Positions 33,483-41,604 of a stretch of DNA of 64,000 nucleotides are shown here, one piece after another (positions within the stretch are counted from its first letter, which is position 1; the number at the start of each line of letters is the position of its first letter). The notes under the pieces are model-generated. The model searched no databases. It saw only the letters and a program-made list of their open reading frames with translations, and was not told where the DNA came from. Where the stretch lies: positions 26,180 to 90,179 of the forward strand of contig NZ_JALRNF010000025.1 of assembly GCF_030272895.1 (NCBI RefSeq), in the 5' to 3' direction. The position numbers and the translations under genes were made by a program. The stretch is from Pseudomonas sp. BGr12 (GTDB taxonomy: Bacteria > Pseudomonadota > Gammaproteobacteria > Pseudomonadales > Pseudomonadaceae).

Positions 33483-34580
33483 ATGTCCAACTTCCTCAAT
33501 CCGGTCAGCACCCAGACCTGGGCCAACGGCCGCCACATCGTCCGTTGCGTCAAGGTGATCCAGGAAACCTGGGATGTGCGCACCTTCTGTTTCATGGCCG
33601 ACCAGCCGATCATGTTCTTCTTCAAGCCTGGGCAGTTCGTGACCCTGGAGCTGGAGATCGACGGCGAGCCGATCATGCGCTCGTACACCATTTCCAGTTC
33701 GCCGTCGGTGCCCTACAGCTTCTCGGTGACCATCAAGCGGGTGCCGGGCGGCAAGGTCTCCAACTGGCTGCACGACACCCTGCACGAAGGCCAGGAGCTG
33801 GCGGTGCACGGGCCGGTCGGGCTGTTCAACGCCATCGACTTCCCCAGCCCCAAGGTGCTGTACCTCAGCGGCGGTGTCGGCATCACCCCGGTGATGTCCA
33901 TGGCCCGCTGGTTCTACGACACCAACGGCAATGTCGACATGGTCTTCGTGCACAGCGCCCGCTCGCCGAAAGACATCATCTATCGCCGCGAGCTGGAGCA
34001 CATGGCCTCGCGGATCGACAACTTCAGCCTGCACATCATTTGCGAGAAGCATGGCCTGGGCGAGCCCTGGGCCGGCTATCGCGGCTACCTGAACCAGAAG
34101 CTGATGGAGCTGATCGCCCCGGACTACCTGGAGCGAGAGATCTTCTGCTGCGGGCCGACCCCTTACATGCACGCGGTCAAGCGCCTGCTGGAAGCCAGCG
34201 GCTATGACATGCGTCGCTATCATGAGGAGTCGTTCGGCGCGACCCCGGCCGAGGTCAAGGCCGATGCGGTGGAGCATGCCGAGCAGGCTGCCGAAGCCGC
34301 CGAGGTGGATGTCAGCGACCTGCACCAGGTCGAGTTCACCGCTGCCGGCAAGAGCATCCGCGTGGCCCCCGGCGAGACCGTGCATGCGGCGGCGGCCAAG
34401 CTCGGCCTGATGATCCCCAAGGCCTGTGGCATGGGTATCTGCGGCACCTGCAAGGTGCTCAAGCTGGGCGGCGAGGTGGAGATGGAGCACAACGGCGGCA
34501 TCACTGACGATGACGTGGCTGAGGGTTATATCCTGTCGTGCTGCAGTGTTCCGAAGGGGGATGTGCGGATCGAATACTAG
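33483..34580 (+). CDS. gbcB: GbcB, glycine betaine monooxygenase, ferredoxin reductase subunit
   Basis: 365 residues from ATG 33483 (GGAGACGAGC upstream). FNR-type reductase: FAD site MRSYTISSSPS, NAD site YLSGGVGITPVMSMARW and FCCGPTPYMHAV. A ~35-residue Ala/Glu linker leads to a C-terminal plant-type [2Fe-2S] domain with CGMGICGTC and the last Cys in SCCSVPKG. It feeds electrons from NAD(P)H to GbcA. Its last 80 bp overlap the end of the convergent nitrilase frame. Confidence 0.95.
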   Translation: MSNFLNPVSTQTWANGRHIVRCVKVIQETWDVRTFCFMADQPIMFFFKPGQFVTLELEIDGEPIMRSYTISSSPSVPYSFSVTIKRVPGGKVSNWLHDTLHEGQELAVHGPVGLFNAIDFPSPKVLYLSGGVGITPVMSMARWFYDTNGNVDMVFVHSARSPKDIIYRRELEHMASRIDNFSLHIICEKHGLGEPWAGYRGYLNQKLMELIAPDYLEREIFCCGPTPYMHAVKRLLEASGYDMRRYHEESFGATPAEVKADAVEHAEQAAEAAEVDVSDLHQVEFTAAGKSIRVAPGETVHAAAAKLGLMIPKACGMGICGTCKVLKLGGEVEMEHNGGITDDDVAEGYILSCCSVPKGDVRIEY

Positions 34581-35421
34581 TGCTGCAAAGATCGCCGTAG
34601 AGTGCCGGACGGCGGTCCTGGAGTACATGGTTGTGGTCACTGATCCACTTGTCGTCGGCTTCGGCGAGATCGATGTCGGTCACCAGCAACTGTGCTTCTG
34701 GCAGGCTGCTGGCGCCGGCCAGGGGGAAACCATCGGCGTCGACGATGGTCGATCCGCCCACCCAGTCGATCCCCCGTTCATGGCCGTGGCGATCACAGGC
34801 CGCGATGAACATTCGATTGACTGCCGCGTCGGCCTGGACTCTCACGATCTCGGCAGGTCGCTCACCTTGCGGGCGGCCCAGGTCTGGCCAGTTGGCTGGC
34901 GCACAGAGTAACTGCGCGCCGCCCAGTGCCGCCAGGCGAACCCATTCGGGGAGTTCCAGGTCGTAGCAGATCATCAGGCCGATGCGGCCTTTGGCAGTAC
35001 GTACAATGGGGGGAGGCTGGTCGCCTGGGGTGAAGATGAGATTTTCCCGGTCCCACAGGTGCGCCTTGCGGTAACAGGTCAGCCAGCCCCGAGGATCGAC
35101 CAGCACGGCGCTGTTGGCCACTTCGACGGCTGACAGGCGTTCGCAGAGCCCGCCGACAACGATAATGTCGTGTTGACGAGCCAACTCGAACCAGCCCAGT
35201 ACCGTCTGGTCGTACAGACCCTCTGCCGACGCCAGGGCTTCATCACGGTCATGGAAGGCATAGCCGCATTGCGCCAGTTCCGGCAGTACCACCAGTTCTG
35301 CGCCCTGTTGCGCGGCCTGGACAATGGCTGTGTTGCACAGTTGGCGGTTGTAGTCCACTTCACCCACCCTGGGGGCGATCTGGGCACAGGCGATACGTAA
35401 AGGCAGTGATGTGCTGGTCAT
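34501..35421 (-). CDS. carbon-nitrogen hydrolase (nitrilase superfamily amidase)
   Basis: 306 residues from ATG 35421 (AGGAGATAGACTC upstream). The Glu-Lys-Cys triad is visible: ELVVLPELAQCGY (Glu near 45), CYRKAHLWD (Lys near 115) and GLMICYDLELPEW (Cys near 150). Its divergent neighbour is a flavin amino-acid 2-monooxygenase, whose product would be an amide; this enzyme would hydrolyse that amide to the acid plus ammonia, as DavA does after DavB in lysine catabolism. The last ~30 residues read antisense through the end of gbcB and look non-native. Substrate not determinable from sequence. Confidence 0.85.
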   Translation of the reverse strand: MTSTSLPLRIACAQIAPRVGEVDYNRQLCNTAIVQAAQQGAELVVLPELAQCGYAFHDRDEALASAEGLYDQTVLGWFELARQHDIIVVGGLCERLSAVEVANSAVLVDPRGWLTCYRKAHLWDRENLIFTPGDQPPPIVRTAKGRIGLMICYDLELPEWVRLAALGGAQLLCAPANWPDLGRPQGERPAEIVRVQADAAVNRMFIAACDRHGHERGIDWVGGSTIVDADGFPLAGASSLPEAQLLVTDIDLAEADDKWISDHNHVLQDRRPALYGDLCSTSIRSAHPPSEHCSTTGYNPQPRHRQ

Positions 35422-35438
35422 GAGTCTATCTCCTGTAA

Positions 35439-35495
35439 AGAGCATTAATGAATGCTCTGTTGAACGCGAGCGTCAACTAGCACTTTTGCTAGTTC
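35439..35495. promoter_or_regulatory. two 20-bp palindromes in the divergent promoter region
   Basis: AGAGCATTAATGAATGCTCT (35439-35458) and AACTAGCACTTTTGCTAGTT (35476-35495), each with 8-bp perfect arms and a 4-bp centre, start 37 bp apart. A half copy AACTAGC recurs near 35573, before the monooxygenase ribosome site. Candidate operators; no regulator gene is adjacent. Confidence 0.5.
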
Positions 35496-35587
35496 AAGAA
35501 ACTGAACTCAGATTTCAATTCGATATAAATATCCAATCTTCCTGGCACTATGCTCTTTCCGTAAGTCTAACTAGCGGAGAGTGTCAT

Positions 35588-37390
35588 ATGTCTTCAATTC
35601 CGTCTCGTATACGCCTTGCCAAACACGTCATGGATAAAGATGTGAGTGCGCTTATTCCAGACTTTCCATTTGATTATGGTGCTTATCTGGCGGGCAGGGC
35701 CGCGCAACCGCTCGGAACGGTCAATACGCAACACAGAGGAACGCAGGTGCTAGTAGTAGGTGCTGGTGCCGCTGGCCTGGTTGCGGCCTATGAGATCATG
35801 CGCATGGGGTTGCACCCGGTCGTGGTGGATGCGAGTGGGCGTATCGGTGGCAGGCTGTTTTCGCAACCGGTAAATAGTTCTGTACCTTATGAGCGTGGCG
35901 CCATGCGCTTTCCTGTTTCAGGAAAAGCCTTGATGCACTATTTTCGTAAAGTGGGGATGCTTGATAATAGTGAGGAGTTTCCGAATCCAGGAAGTTCGGC
36001 AGCCGTTAGTACGGTCGTGGACTTCGAAGGTTTAAAATACTATTTCGAAGGTGACGAAGGGAAGTTTCCACGGCCACCGCGGTTCAAGGATATTGAAGAC
36101 AGATTCTTTGGCGAATTTCTTGAACAGCAGCCCATCCGTTTCAGCGAGATGGAAAATGCCATGTCGGCGGGTTCAATCGATCAAGCGTTGATCAAGCAGA
36201 TATGGGACAACATTCTCAGCGAGGGTTGGAACAACCTCAGTTTCCATGCCGCCATGGTCGAGCAGGCGCGCTGGTCAGCGGCTGACATCAATGTATTCGG
36301 ACAGATCGGCTTTGGCACAGGGGGCTGGAATACAGACTTCCCCAACTGCTTCCTGGAAGTACTGCGGGTTTTGTACACCGGGTTGGATATCAATCACCTG
36401 TTAATGCGCGATGGCGCTGACCAATTGCCCATGCGCCTATGGTCGCGACCCGCTGCCGATTTCGGTGATGAACAGGTGTTCTGGTCGGCTACCGAGACTG
36501 TAGAACTGTTGAGTCGTCGTGCATTGCCTGGACGTGACCCCCTGCGTCAGGAAGTCAGGTTGATCAGTCGTCGGGGAGATGGCCGATTCGATGTGGTGTT
36601 CCACGACTTTGATGGCGGGACGGACGTTCGTAGCGACTACGCTGCGGTTGTGTATACCCCGCATGTCCGGATCCTCGATAAGTTTCGCTACACGAACGGT
36701 GTCGAGGGGCTCGAGGCCAGCCAGTCATTGTTGAGCCAGAAGCAGTGGGAGGCAGTGATGTACTGCCACTACATGCAATCGGCGAAGATTTTCGCCGAGA
36801 CCCGCACGCCTTTCTGGCATCAGCGCGGTGACGATGGCAAACAATTGATGAGTATCACGCTCTCCGACCGCCTGACCCGGGGCACCTACCTGGTCGATTA
36901 CAGCCGAAGCACAGGAGGTTACAGAGGCAGTGGCATGTTCCTTTCCTACACCTGGAACAACGACAGTCTGAAATTTCTCGGCGATCGCCCGGTCGTGCGC
37001 CATGGCGAACTTTGCACGGCGCTGCTCGACAAGGTCTACCCGGGCCTGGACCTGGCTTCGCACTTTGTAGGCGTCGATCCTTTCGTGGAGATCAACTGGG
37101 AGGAGGAACCCTTGTATCTGGGCGCCTTCAAGATGAACCTGCCGGGACAGTACGAAAACCAGCGGCAGCTGTTCAGCCAGTTCTACGAGGGCGGCAATGG
37201 TGTTCCCATGGATGGTTTTATCCTGGCCGGGGATGATGTTTCCTGGACTGGCGGCTGGGCGGAGGGCGCGGTAACCACGGCGTTGAACGCCGTGGACAAG
37301 CTGGCGACCAAATTCTCCAACGGCTTCTCCCCCGCGGGTGGCCCTGTATCGCAATGGTATCGTCTCAAGCCGAGGGCATTGGAGGGTTGA
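35588..37390 (+). CDS. flavin-dependent L-amino-acid 2-monooxygenase (IaaM/DavB-like)
   Basis: 600 residues from ATG 35588 (GGAGAG upstream). FAD motif VLVVGAGAAGLVAAYEIMRMG at about residues 55-75, then GRIGGRLFSQP and GAMRFPVSGKALMHYFRKVG, as in tryptophan and lysine 2-monooxygenases; C-terminal GWAEGAVTTALNAVDKLA closes the FAD site. Such enzymes convert an amino acid to its amide with loss of CO2. Tryptophan, lysine, arginine or phenylalanine are all possible substrates. The first third of the gene (about 35590-36100) is visibly richer in A/T than its surroundings, a sign of recent transfer. Confidence 0.85.
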   Translation: MSSIPSRIRLAKHVMDKDVSALIPDFPFDYGAYLAGRAAQPLGTVNTQHRGTQVLVVGAGAAGLVAAYEIMRMGLHPVVVDASGRIGGRLFSQPVNSSVPYERGAMRFPVSGKALMHYFRKVGMLDNSEEFPNPGSSAAVSTVVDFEGLKYYFEGDEGKFPRPPRFKDIEDRFFGEFLEQQPIRFSEMENAMSAGSIDQALIKQIWDNILSEGWNNLSFHAAMVEQARWSAADINVFGQIGFGTGGWNTDFPNCFLEVLRVLYTGLDINHLLMRDGADQLPMRLWSRPAADFGDEQVFWSATETVELLSRRALPGRDPLRQEVRLISRRGDGRFDVVFHDFDGGTDVRSDYAAVVYTPHVRILDKFRYTNGVEGLEASQSLLSQKQWEAVMYCHYMQSAKIFAETRTPFWHQRGDDGKQLMSITLSDRLTRGTYLVDYSRSTGGYRGSGMFLSYTWNNDSLKFLGDRPVVRHGELCTALLDKVYPGLDLASHFVGVDPFVEINWEEEPLYLGAFKMNLPGQYENQRQLFSQFYEGGNGVPMDGFILAGDDVSWTGGWAEGAVTTALNAVDKLATKFSNGFSPAGGPVSQWYRLKPRALEG

Positions 37391-37616
37391 ATCAGGGCGG
37401 TCATGCCTGGCGGTCGGGAAAAGACGGGGGTGAACGAAGAAAGAAAGGTGAGCCTGCCTGCTTTTCCCTGACCAGCGGCAGTCATCAGAGGGGAACCGGT
37501 CGGGTGTCAGTGGGTCAATCAACACCAGGCCGATGTGTCTAGATCCGATATCCCTGGCGACCACGCGGAGTTTTCTTTATCGTGTGCGCCCCCTGAAAAC
37601 CCCCGAGAAGGCAATC

Positions 37617-37847
37617 ATGTTGGAAACTTCCCTCAGTCAACTGGAACAACTGGTCAGCGACCTGGTACAGAAGAATCAGGAACTGGCCGAGCGCAACGCG
37701 CAGATCAACGCTGAACTGGCCCAGGCCAAGGATGAAAACGAAAGCCTGCAGCTGGCGCTGATGGAACACGAAGAGAAGCAGGGCGCCACCGCCGCACGTA
37801 TCCAGGCCCTGGTCGAGCGCGCCAGCGTCGGTGCCGTCAACGCATGA
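37617..37847 (+). CDS. short coiled-coil protein (ZapB/TIGR02449-like)
   Basis: 76 residues from ATG 37617 (GAGAAGG upstream). Nearly the whole chain is one heptad-rich helix: LSQLEQLVSDLVQKNQELAERNAQINAELAQAKDENESLQ. No Cys, no signal peptide. It overlaps the next gene (zapA-like) by ATGA. The pairing of a short coiled coil with a ZapA-type protein is the arrangement of cell-division accessory genes, so a structural role at the Z-ring is inferred, not shown. Confidence 0.75.
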   Translation: MLETSLSQLEQLVSDLVQKNQELAERNAQINAELAQAKDENESLQLALMEHEEKQGATAARIQALVERASVGAVNA

Positions 37848-38146
37848 GAACTTCAGCACAGCCGATCAATGTCGTGTCGATCCTTGGCAGCGACTATTCG
37901 ATCAAGGCCCCCGAAGGCCAGGAACAGGCCCTGGCGCAGGCCGTGCAGATGCTCAACACATCGCTGGCCGAAACCAAGCGTAAATACCCGACCCTGATCG
38001 GTGACAAGCTGCTGGTCCTGGCAGCCCTCAACCTGTGCTCCAAGCAGATCGAACTGCAACAGCAGCACCAGCAGGCCCTCGACCGTTACCAAGAGCAAGT
38101 CAACGCCACGGTCGATGTCATTGCCCGGACCATCAGCAACAGCTGA
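37844..38146 (+). CDS. ZapA-like cell division protein
   Basis: 100 residues. INVVSILGSDYSIKAPEGQEQALAQAVQMLNTSLAETKRKYPTLIGDKLLVLAALNLCSKQIEL follows the ZapA pattern: N-terminal strand-turn-strand, then a long helix and a C-terminal coiled coil. ZapA bundles FtsZ filaments. The housekeeping pseudomonad ZapA as I recall it (VQILDKEYCIACP, next to 6S RNA and fau) is a different sequence, so this is likely a second paralogue. No 6S RNA is recognisable here. Confidence 0.7.
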   Translation: MRTSAQPINVVSILGSDYSIKAPEGQEQALAQAVQMLNTSLAETKRKYPTLIGDKLLVLAALNLCSKQIELQQQHQQALDRYQEQVNATVDVIARTISNS

Positions 38147-38245
38147 TCGTCCTGCGCCAAAACCTGGTCTCTCCTTTTGCTCGCTCACTGCCGTCGTGGC
38201 AGTGGGCGGCATTGCCGTGGGTCAATGGAACTATTGTATTCCAGC

Positions 38246-38255
38246 TTGTATACAA
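38246..38255. promoter_or_regulatory. TTGTATACAA palindrome upstream of the chemoreceptor gene
   Basis: A perfect 10-bp palindrome 48 bp before the receptor ATG, with a diverged partner ATTGTATTCC at 38233-38242. TTGTATACAA-like sites are typical for GntR-family regulators. No gene lies between 38147 and 38302. Confidence 0.4.
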
Positions 38256-38302
38256 TTGGCCGATGTATTGCAGTACAAGGCTTATTTACCCAGGGGAAGT
38301 CC

Positions 38303-40240
38303 ATGCAGTTCTGGCGGCGCAGTATCCAGTGGCAATTGATCGCAAGCATGGGCGCAGCCCTGCTGGTGAGCGTTCTCATCGTGGTCGGGATCTATTCGGT
38401 GGCGGTCAATCGCCTGACCGAACGTTACCTGGTCGACACCGCCTTGCCGGCGAGCATTGAGGCAATTCGTAACGACATCGAGCGGATGCTGACCCGCCCG
38501 CTGACGGCCGCGGCCGACATTGCCAACAACACGCTGTTGCGTGACTGGCTGGCGGCGGGGGAAGACGTCGCCCAGACGCCACAATTCGTCGAATACCTGG
38601 AAGCCGTCCGGCAGAAGAACCAGGCATTTACCACGGTGCTCGCAGCCACCGACAGCAACCACTACTACAACGAGAAGGGCCTGGACCGCACCTTGAGCCG
38701 CAGCAATGCGGCGGACACGTGGTTCTACTCGTTCATCGACAGCGGTGATCAGCGCATCCTGAACATCGACACCGACGGCAGTACCGGCGAGCTGGCGCTG
38801 TTCATCGACTTTCGGATGGAAAAGGCCGGGAAACTGGTGGGCGTCGCCGGGCTTGGCCTGCGCATGACCGAACTGTCGGCCCTGATCCACAACTTCAGTT
38901 TCGGTGAGCGCGGCCGGGTATTTTTGGTGCGGGGCGACGGCTTGATCCAGGTCCATCCCGAGCAGCAGTTCAGTGGCAAACGCACCCTTGCCGAGCAGAT
39001 CGGCGAGCAGGCGGCGCAGGTTGCACTGAGCCGTGAACAGGGCGTGCACAGCAGTCGTTTCGAGCGCGACGGCGAGGGCTACCTGGCCCTGAGCCTGCCG
39101 CTGCGCGACCTGAACTGGAGCCTGGTGGCCGAGGTGCCGGAATCGCAGATCTATGCGCCGGTGCGTGAAACGCTATGGCTGACCAGCCTGATTGGTGCGG
39201 CGGTGGCGCTGGTGTCGTTGCTGCTGGTGGTGCTGCTGGCGCGGGGCATCGTCCGGCCGATTCGCCGGGTCACCGGCGCCTTGATGGCGATCGGCAATGG
39301 CGGCGGCGACCTGACCCAGCGTCTGGATGCCTCACGCGCCGATGAACTGGGTGACCTGGCCCGGGGGTTCAATGGCTTTGTCGACAGCCAGCGCGCCTTG
39401 ATCGGCGACGTGTTGCGCACCACCGGGCGCTTGCATGAGGCGGTCGGCCAGGTGAGCGAAGTGGTGGACAACACCGCCGATCGTTCGCTCAGGCAGCAGG
39501 AAATGACCGAGATGGTCGCCACCGCCGTGCATGAGATGGGCCTGACCGTGCAGGAGATCGCGCAAAACGCCGGCAATGCCGCCCATGCCTCACAGACGGC
39601 GCGCAGCGAAGCCCTGCAGGCCCGCGATGTGGTGCAACGCTCCATTGCCCATATCGAAGGCATGTCCGGCGAGATCGGTCAGGCGGCAGGGGCGGTCAGC
39701 CAGCTGGCCGAAGAAGTGGCCTCGATCGACGAAGTGCTTGCAGTGATTCGCAGTATTTCCGAACAGACTAACCTGCTGGCGCTGAACGCCGCCATCGAGG
39801 CGGCGCGGGCGGGCGAGATGGGCCGTGGCTTTGCCGTGGTGGCCGATGAAGTGCGCACCCTGGCCCAGCGCACCCAGGTGTCTACCGACGAGATCCAGCA
39901 GATGATCCAGCGCCTCAAGCAGGGCGCCGGCACGGCCGTGGCGTCGATGCATGCCGGACAGGCGGCGACCGGCACGGGGGTCGAGTCGAGCCAGCGTACG
40001 GGGGCGTCCCTGACCACCATCACCGGGCAGGTGGAGCACATCAGCGACATGAACCTGCAGGTGGCGACGGCGACTGAAGAGCAGTCGGCAGTGACCGAGG
40101 AAATCAACCGCAACGTGCAGGGGATTTCCGACCTGGCGCGGCAGACCGCGGCCGAAGTGCAGGGCTGCCGGCAGGATTGCCAGGCCTTGCGCCGCTTGGC
40201 CGATGACCTGGCGCGGCAGATGGGTGGGTTCAGGCTCTAG
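38303..40240 (+). CDS. methyl-accepting chemotaxis protein with dCache-type sensor
   Basis: 645 residues from ATG 38303. Membrane helix at residues 14-34, a ~280-residue periplasmic double-Cache-like domain ([60 protein letters not shown]), second helix near 290-310, HAMP, then the signalling domain with the conserved hairpin [37 protein letters not shown]. Length, sensor type and position before ltaE agree with McpH, a purine receptor of P. putida; this is from memory and position, so the ligand is tentative. Confidence 0.88.
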   Translation: MQFWRRSIQWQLIASMGAALLVSVLIVVGIYSVAVNRLTERYLVDTALPASIEAIRNDIERMLTRPLTAAADIANNTLLRDWLAAGEDVAQTPQFVEYLEAVRQKNQAFTTVLAATDSNHYYNEKGLDRTLSRSNAADTWFYSFIDSGDQRILNIDTDGSTGELALFIDFRMEKAGKLVGVAGLGLRMTELSALIHNFSFGERGRVFLVRGDGLIQVHPEQQFSGKRTLAEQIGEQAAQVALSREQGVHSSRFERDGEGYLALSLPLRDLNWSLVAEVPESQIYAPVRETLWLTSLIGAAVALVSLLLVVLLARGIVRPIRRVTGALMAIGNGGGDLTQRLDASRADELGDLARGFNGFVDSQRALIGDVLRTTGRLHEAVGQVSEVVDNTADRSLRQQEMTEMVATAVHEMGLTVQEIAQNAGNAAHASQTARSEALQARDVVQRSIAHIEGMSGEIGQAAGAVSQLAEEVASIDEVLAVIRSISEQTNLLALNAAIEAARAGEMGRGFAVVADEVRTLAQRTQVSTDEIQQMIQRLKQGAGTAVASMHAGQAATGTGVESSQRTGASLTTITGQVEHISDMNLQVATATEEQSAVTEEINRNVQGISDLARQTAAEVQGCRQDCQALRRLADDLARQMGGFRL

Positions 40241-40257
40241 GCAGGCGCAACTGCCTT

Positions 40258-40330
40258 TGTGGGAGCGGGCTTGCCCCGCGATTGCGGTGTGACAGATACA
40301 TCGCCATCGCGGGGCAAGCCCGCTCCTACA
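40258..40330. repeat. REPIN between the chemoreceptor gene and ltaE
   Basis: TGTGGGAGCGGGCTTGCCCC...GAT (40258-40282) and the inverted copy (40306-40330) with a 23-bp centre, between convergent genes. Confidence 0.93.
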
Positions 40331-40333
40331 GTA

Positions 40334-41374
40334 TCAGGCGCCCATGGCGGCGCGGATGTCCGCCGCCAGTTCGCGCACCCGCGCTTCGTCGGTATCCCAG
40401 GAGCACATGAAGCGCGCACCACCGCTACCGATAAAGGTGTAGAAGCGCCAGCCCTTGTTGCGCAAGATTTCCAGGGCCGGCTCCGACATCTGCAGGAACA
40501 CCCCGTTGGCTTCCACCGGGAACATCAGTTCGACCCCCGGTACATCACTCACCAGTTCGCTGAGCAGCTGTGCGCAACGGTTGGCGTGGGCGCCGTACTT
40601 GAGCCAGGCGTCGCCTTCGAGCAGGCCGACCCAGGGCGCGGAGAGAAAGCGCATTTTCGACGCCAGCTGGCCCGCCTGCTTGCAGCGGTAGTCGAAGTCT
40701 TCGGCCAGCTTGCGGTTGAAGAACAGGATCGCCTCACCCACGGCCATGCCGTTCTTGGTACCGCCAAAGCACAGCACATCGACCCCGGCCTTCCAGGACA
40801 GCTCGGCCGGCGAGCAGCCCAGGAACGCGCAGGCGTTACTGAAGCGGGCGCCGTCCATGTGCAGGTTCAGGCCCAGTTCCTTGCAGGTGGCGCTGATCGC
40901 CTTGAGCTCGTCGGGGCGGTAGACACTGCCCACCTCGGTGGCCTGGGTGATGGTCACCACCCGCGGCTTGGGGTAGTGGATGTCCTGGCGCTTGAGGGCC
41001 ACTTCGCGGATCGCCTCCGGGGTCAGCTTGCCGGCTTCGGTGCGGGCAATAAGCAGTTTGGAGCCGTTGGAGAAGAACTCCGGGGCGCCGCATTCGTCGG
41101 TCTCGACGTGGGCGGTCTCCGAGCAGATCACGCTGTGGTAGCTCTGGCACAGGGACGACAGCGCCAGGGAGTTGGCCGCGGTGCCGTTGAAAGCGAAGAA
41201 CACCTCGCAGTCGGTTTCGAACAGTTGGCGGAAATACTCGGCGGCTCGGGCCGTCCACTGGTCGTCGCCGTAGGCGCGCTCGTGACCCTGGTTGGCTTTT
41301 TCCATGGCGGCCCAGGCTTCCGGGCAGATACCTGAGTAGTTGTCGCTGGCGAATTGCTGGCTTTTATCTGGCAT
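40334..41374 (-). CDS. ltaE: LtaE, low-specificity L-threonine aldolase
   Basis: 346 residues. PLP enzyme splitting threonine and allo-threonine (and other beta-hydroxy amino acids) to glycine and an aldehyde. Start MPDKSQQFASDNYSGICPEAWAAM; phosphate-binding FAFNGTAANSLALSSL; active-site Lys in DVLCFGGTKNGMAVGEA near residue 205; LHMDGARFSNACAFL carries the Asp that contacts the PLP ring. It lies head to head with glyA, so glycine and threonine metabolism are grouped here. Confidence 0.93.
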   Translation of the reverse strand: MPDKSQQFASDNYSGICPEAWAAMEKANQGHERAYGDDQWTARAAEYFRQLFETDCEVFFAFNGTAANSLALSSLCQSYHSVICSETAHVETDECGAPEFFSNGSKLLIARTEAGKLTPEAIREVALKRQDIHYPKPRVVTITQATEVGSVYRPDELKAISATCKELGLNLHMDGARFSNACAFLGCSPAELSWKAGVDVLCFGGTKNGMAVGEAILFFNRKLAEDFDYRCKQAGQLASKMRFLSAPWVGLLEGDAWLKYGAHANRCAQLLSELVSDVPGVELMFPVEANGVFLQMSEPALEILRNKGWRFYTFIGSGGARFMCSWDTDEARVRELAADIRAAMGA

Positions 41375-41420
41375 GACACTGTCCTGTGAACGACGCAGAA
41401 CAGCACTCTATCAGCAAAGC

Positions 41421-41474
41421 ATCGCGGGGCAAGCCCGCTCCCACAGGCGGGTGGGAGCGGGCTTGCCCCGCGAT
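41421..41474. repeat. REPIN in the ltaE-glyA promoter gap
   Basis: ATCGCGGGGCAAGCCCGCTC and inverted copy with CCACAGGCGGGTGG centre. It lies between divergent genes, unusual for REPINs in this window, which mostly sit between convergent or within-operon neighbours. Confidence 0.93.
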
Positions 41475-41604
41475 GCGTCTCCATGTCGTAAACGCACCTT
41501 TGCGTGGCGCCCGTAGGCATCTGGGCTGTCTGCGACGGTCATACCATCGCTGCAAAAGGGCATTTGCCCGACAAGAACCGATGCCGCTGCCGGGAGAAAC
41601 TGCG

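Noticed and set aside
34581..37390. An integrative element with attachment sites around the monooxygenase/nitrilase pair
   Set aside because: No integrase, tRNA, transposase or flanking direct repeat is visible; the transfer is suggested by composition and position only.
38147..38302. 6S RNA gene downstream of the zapA-like gene
   Set aside because: The housekeeping zapA of pseudomonads precedes ssrS, but nothing here resembles 6S RNA in length or central bubble, and the 156-bp gap is too short.
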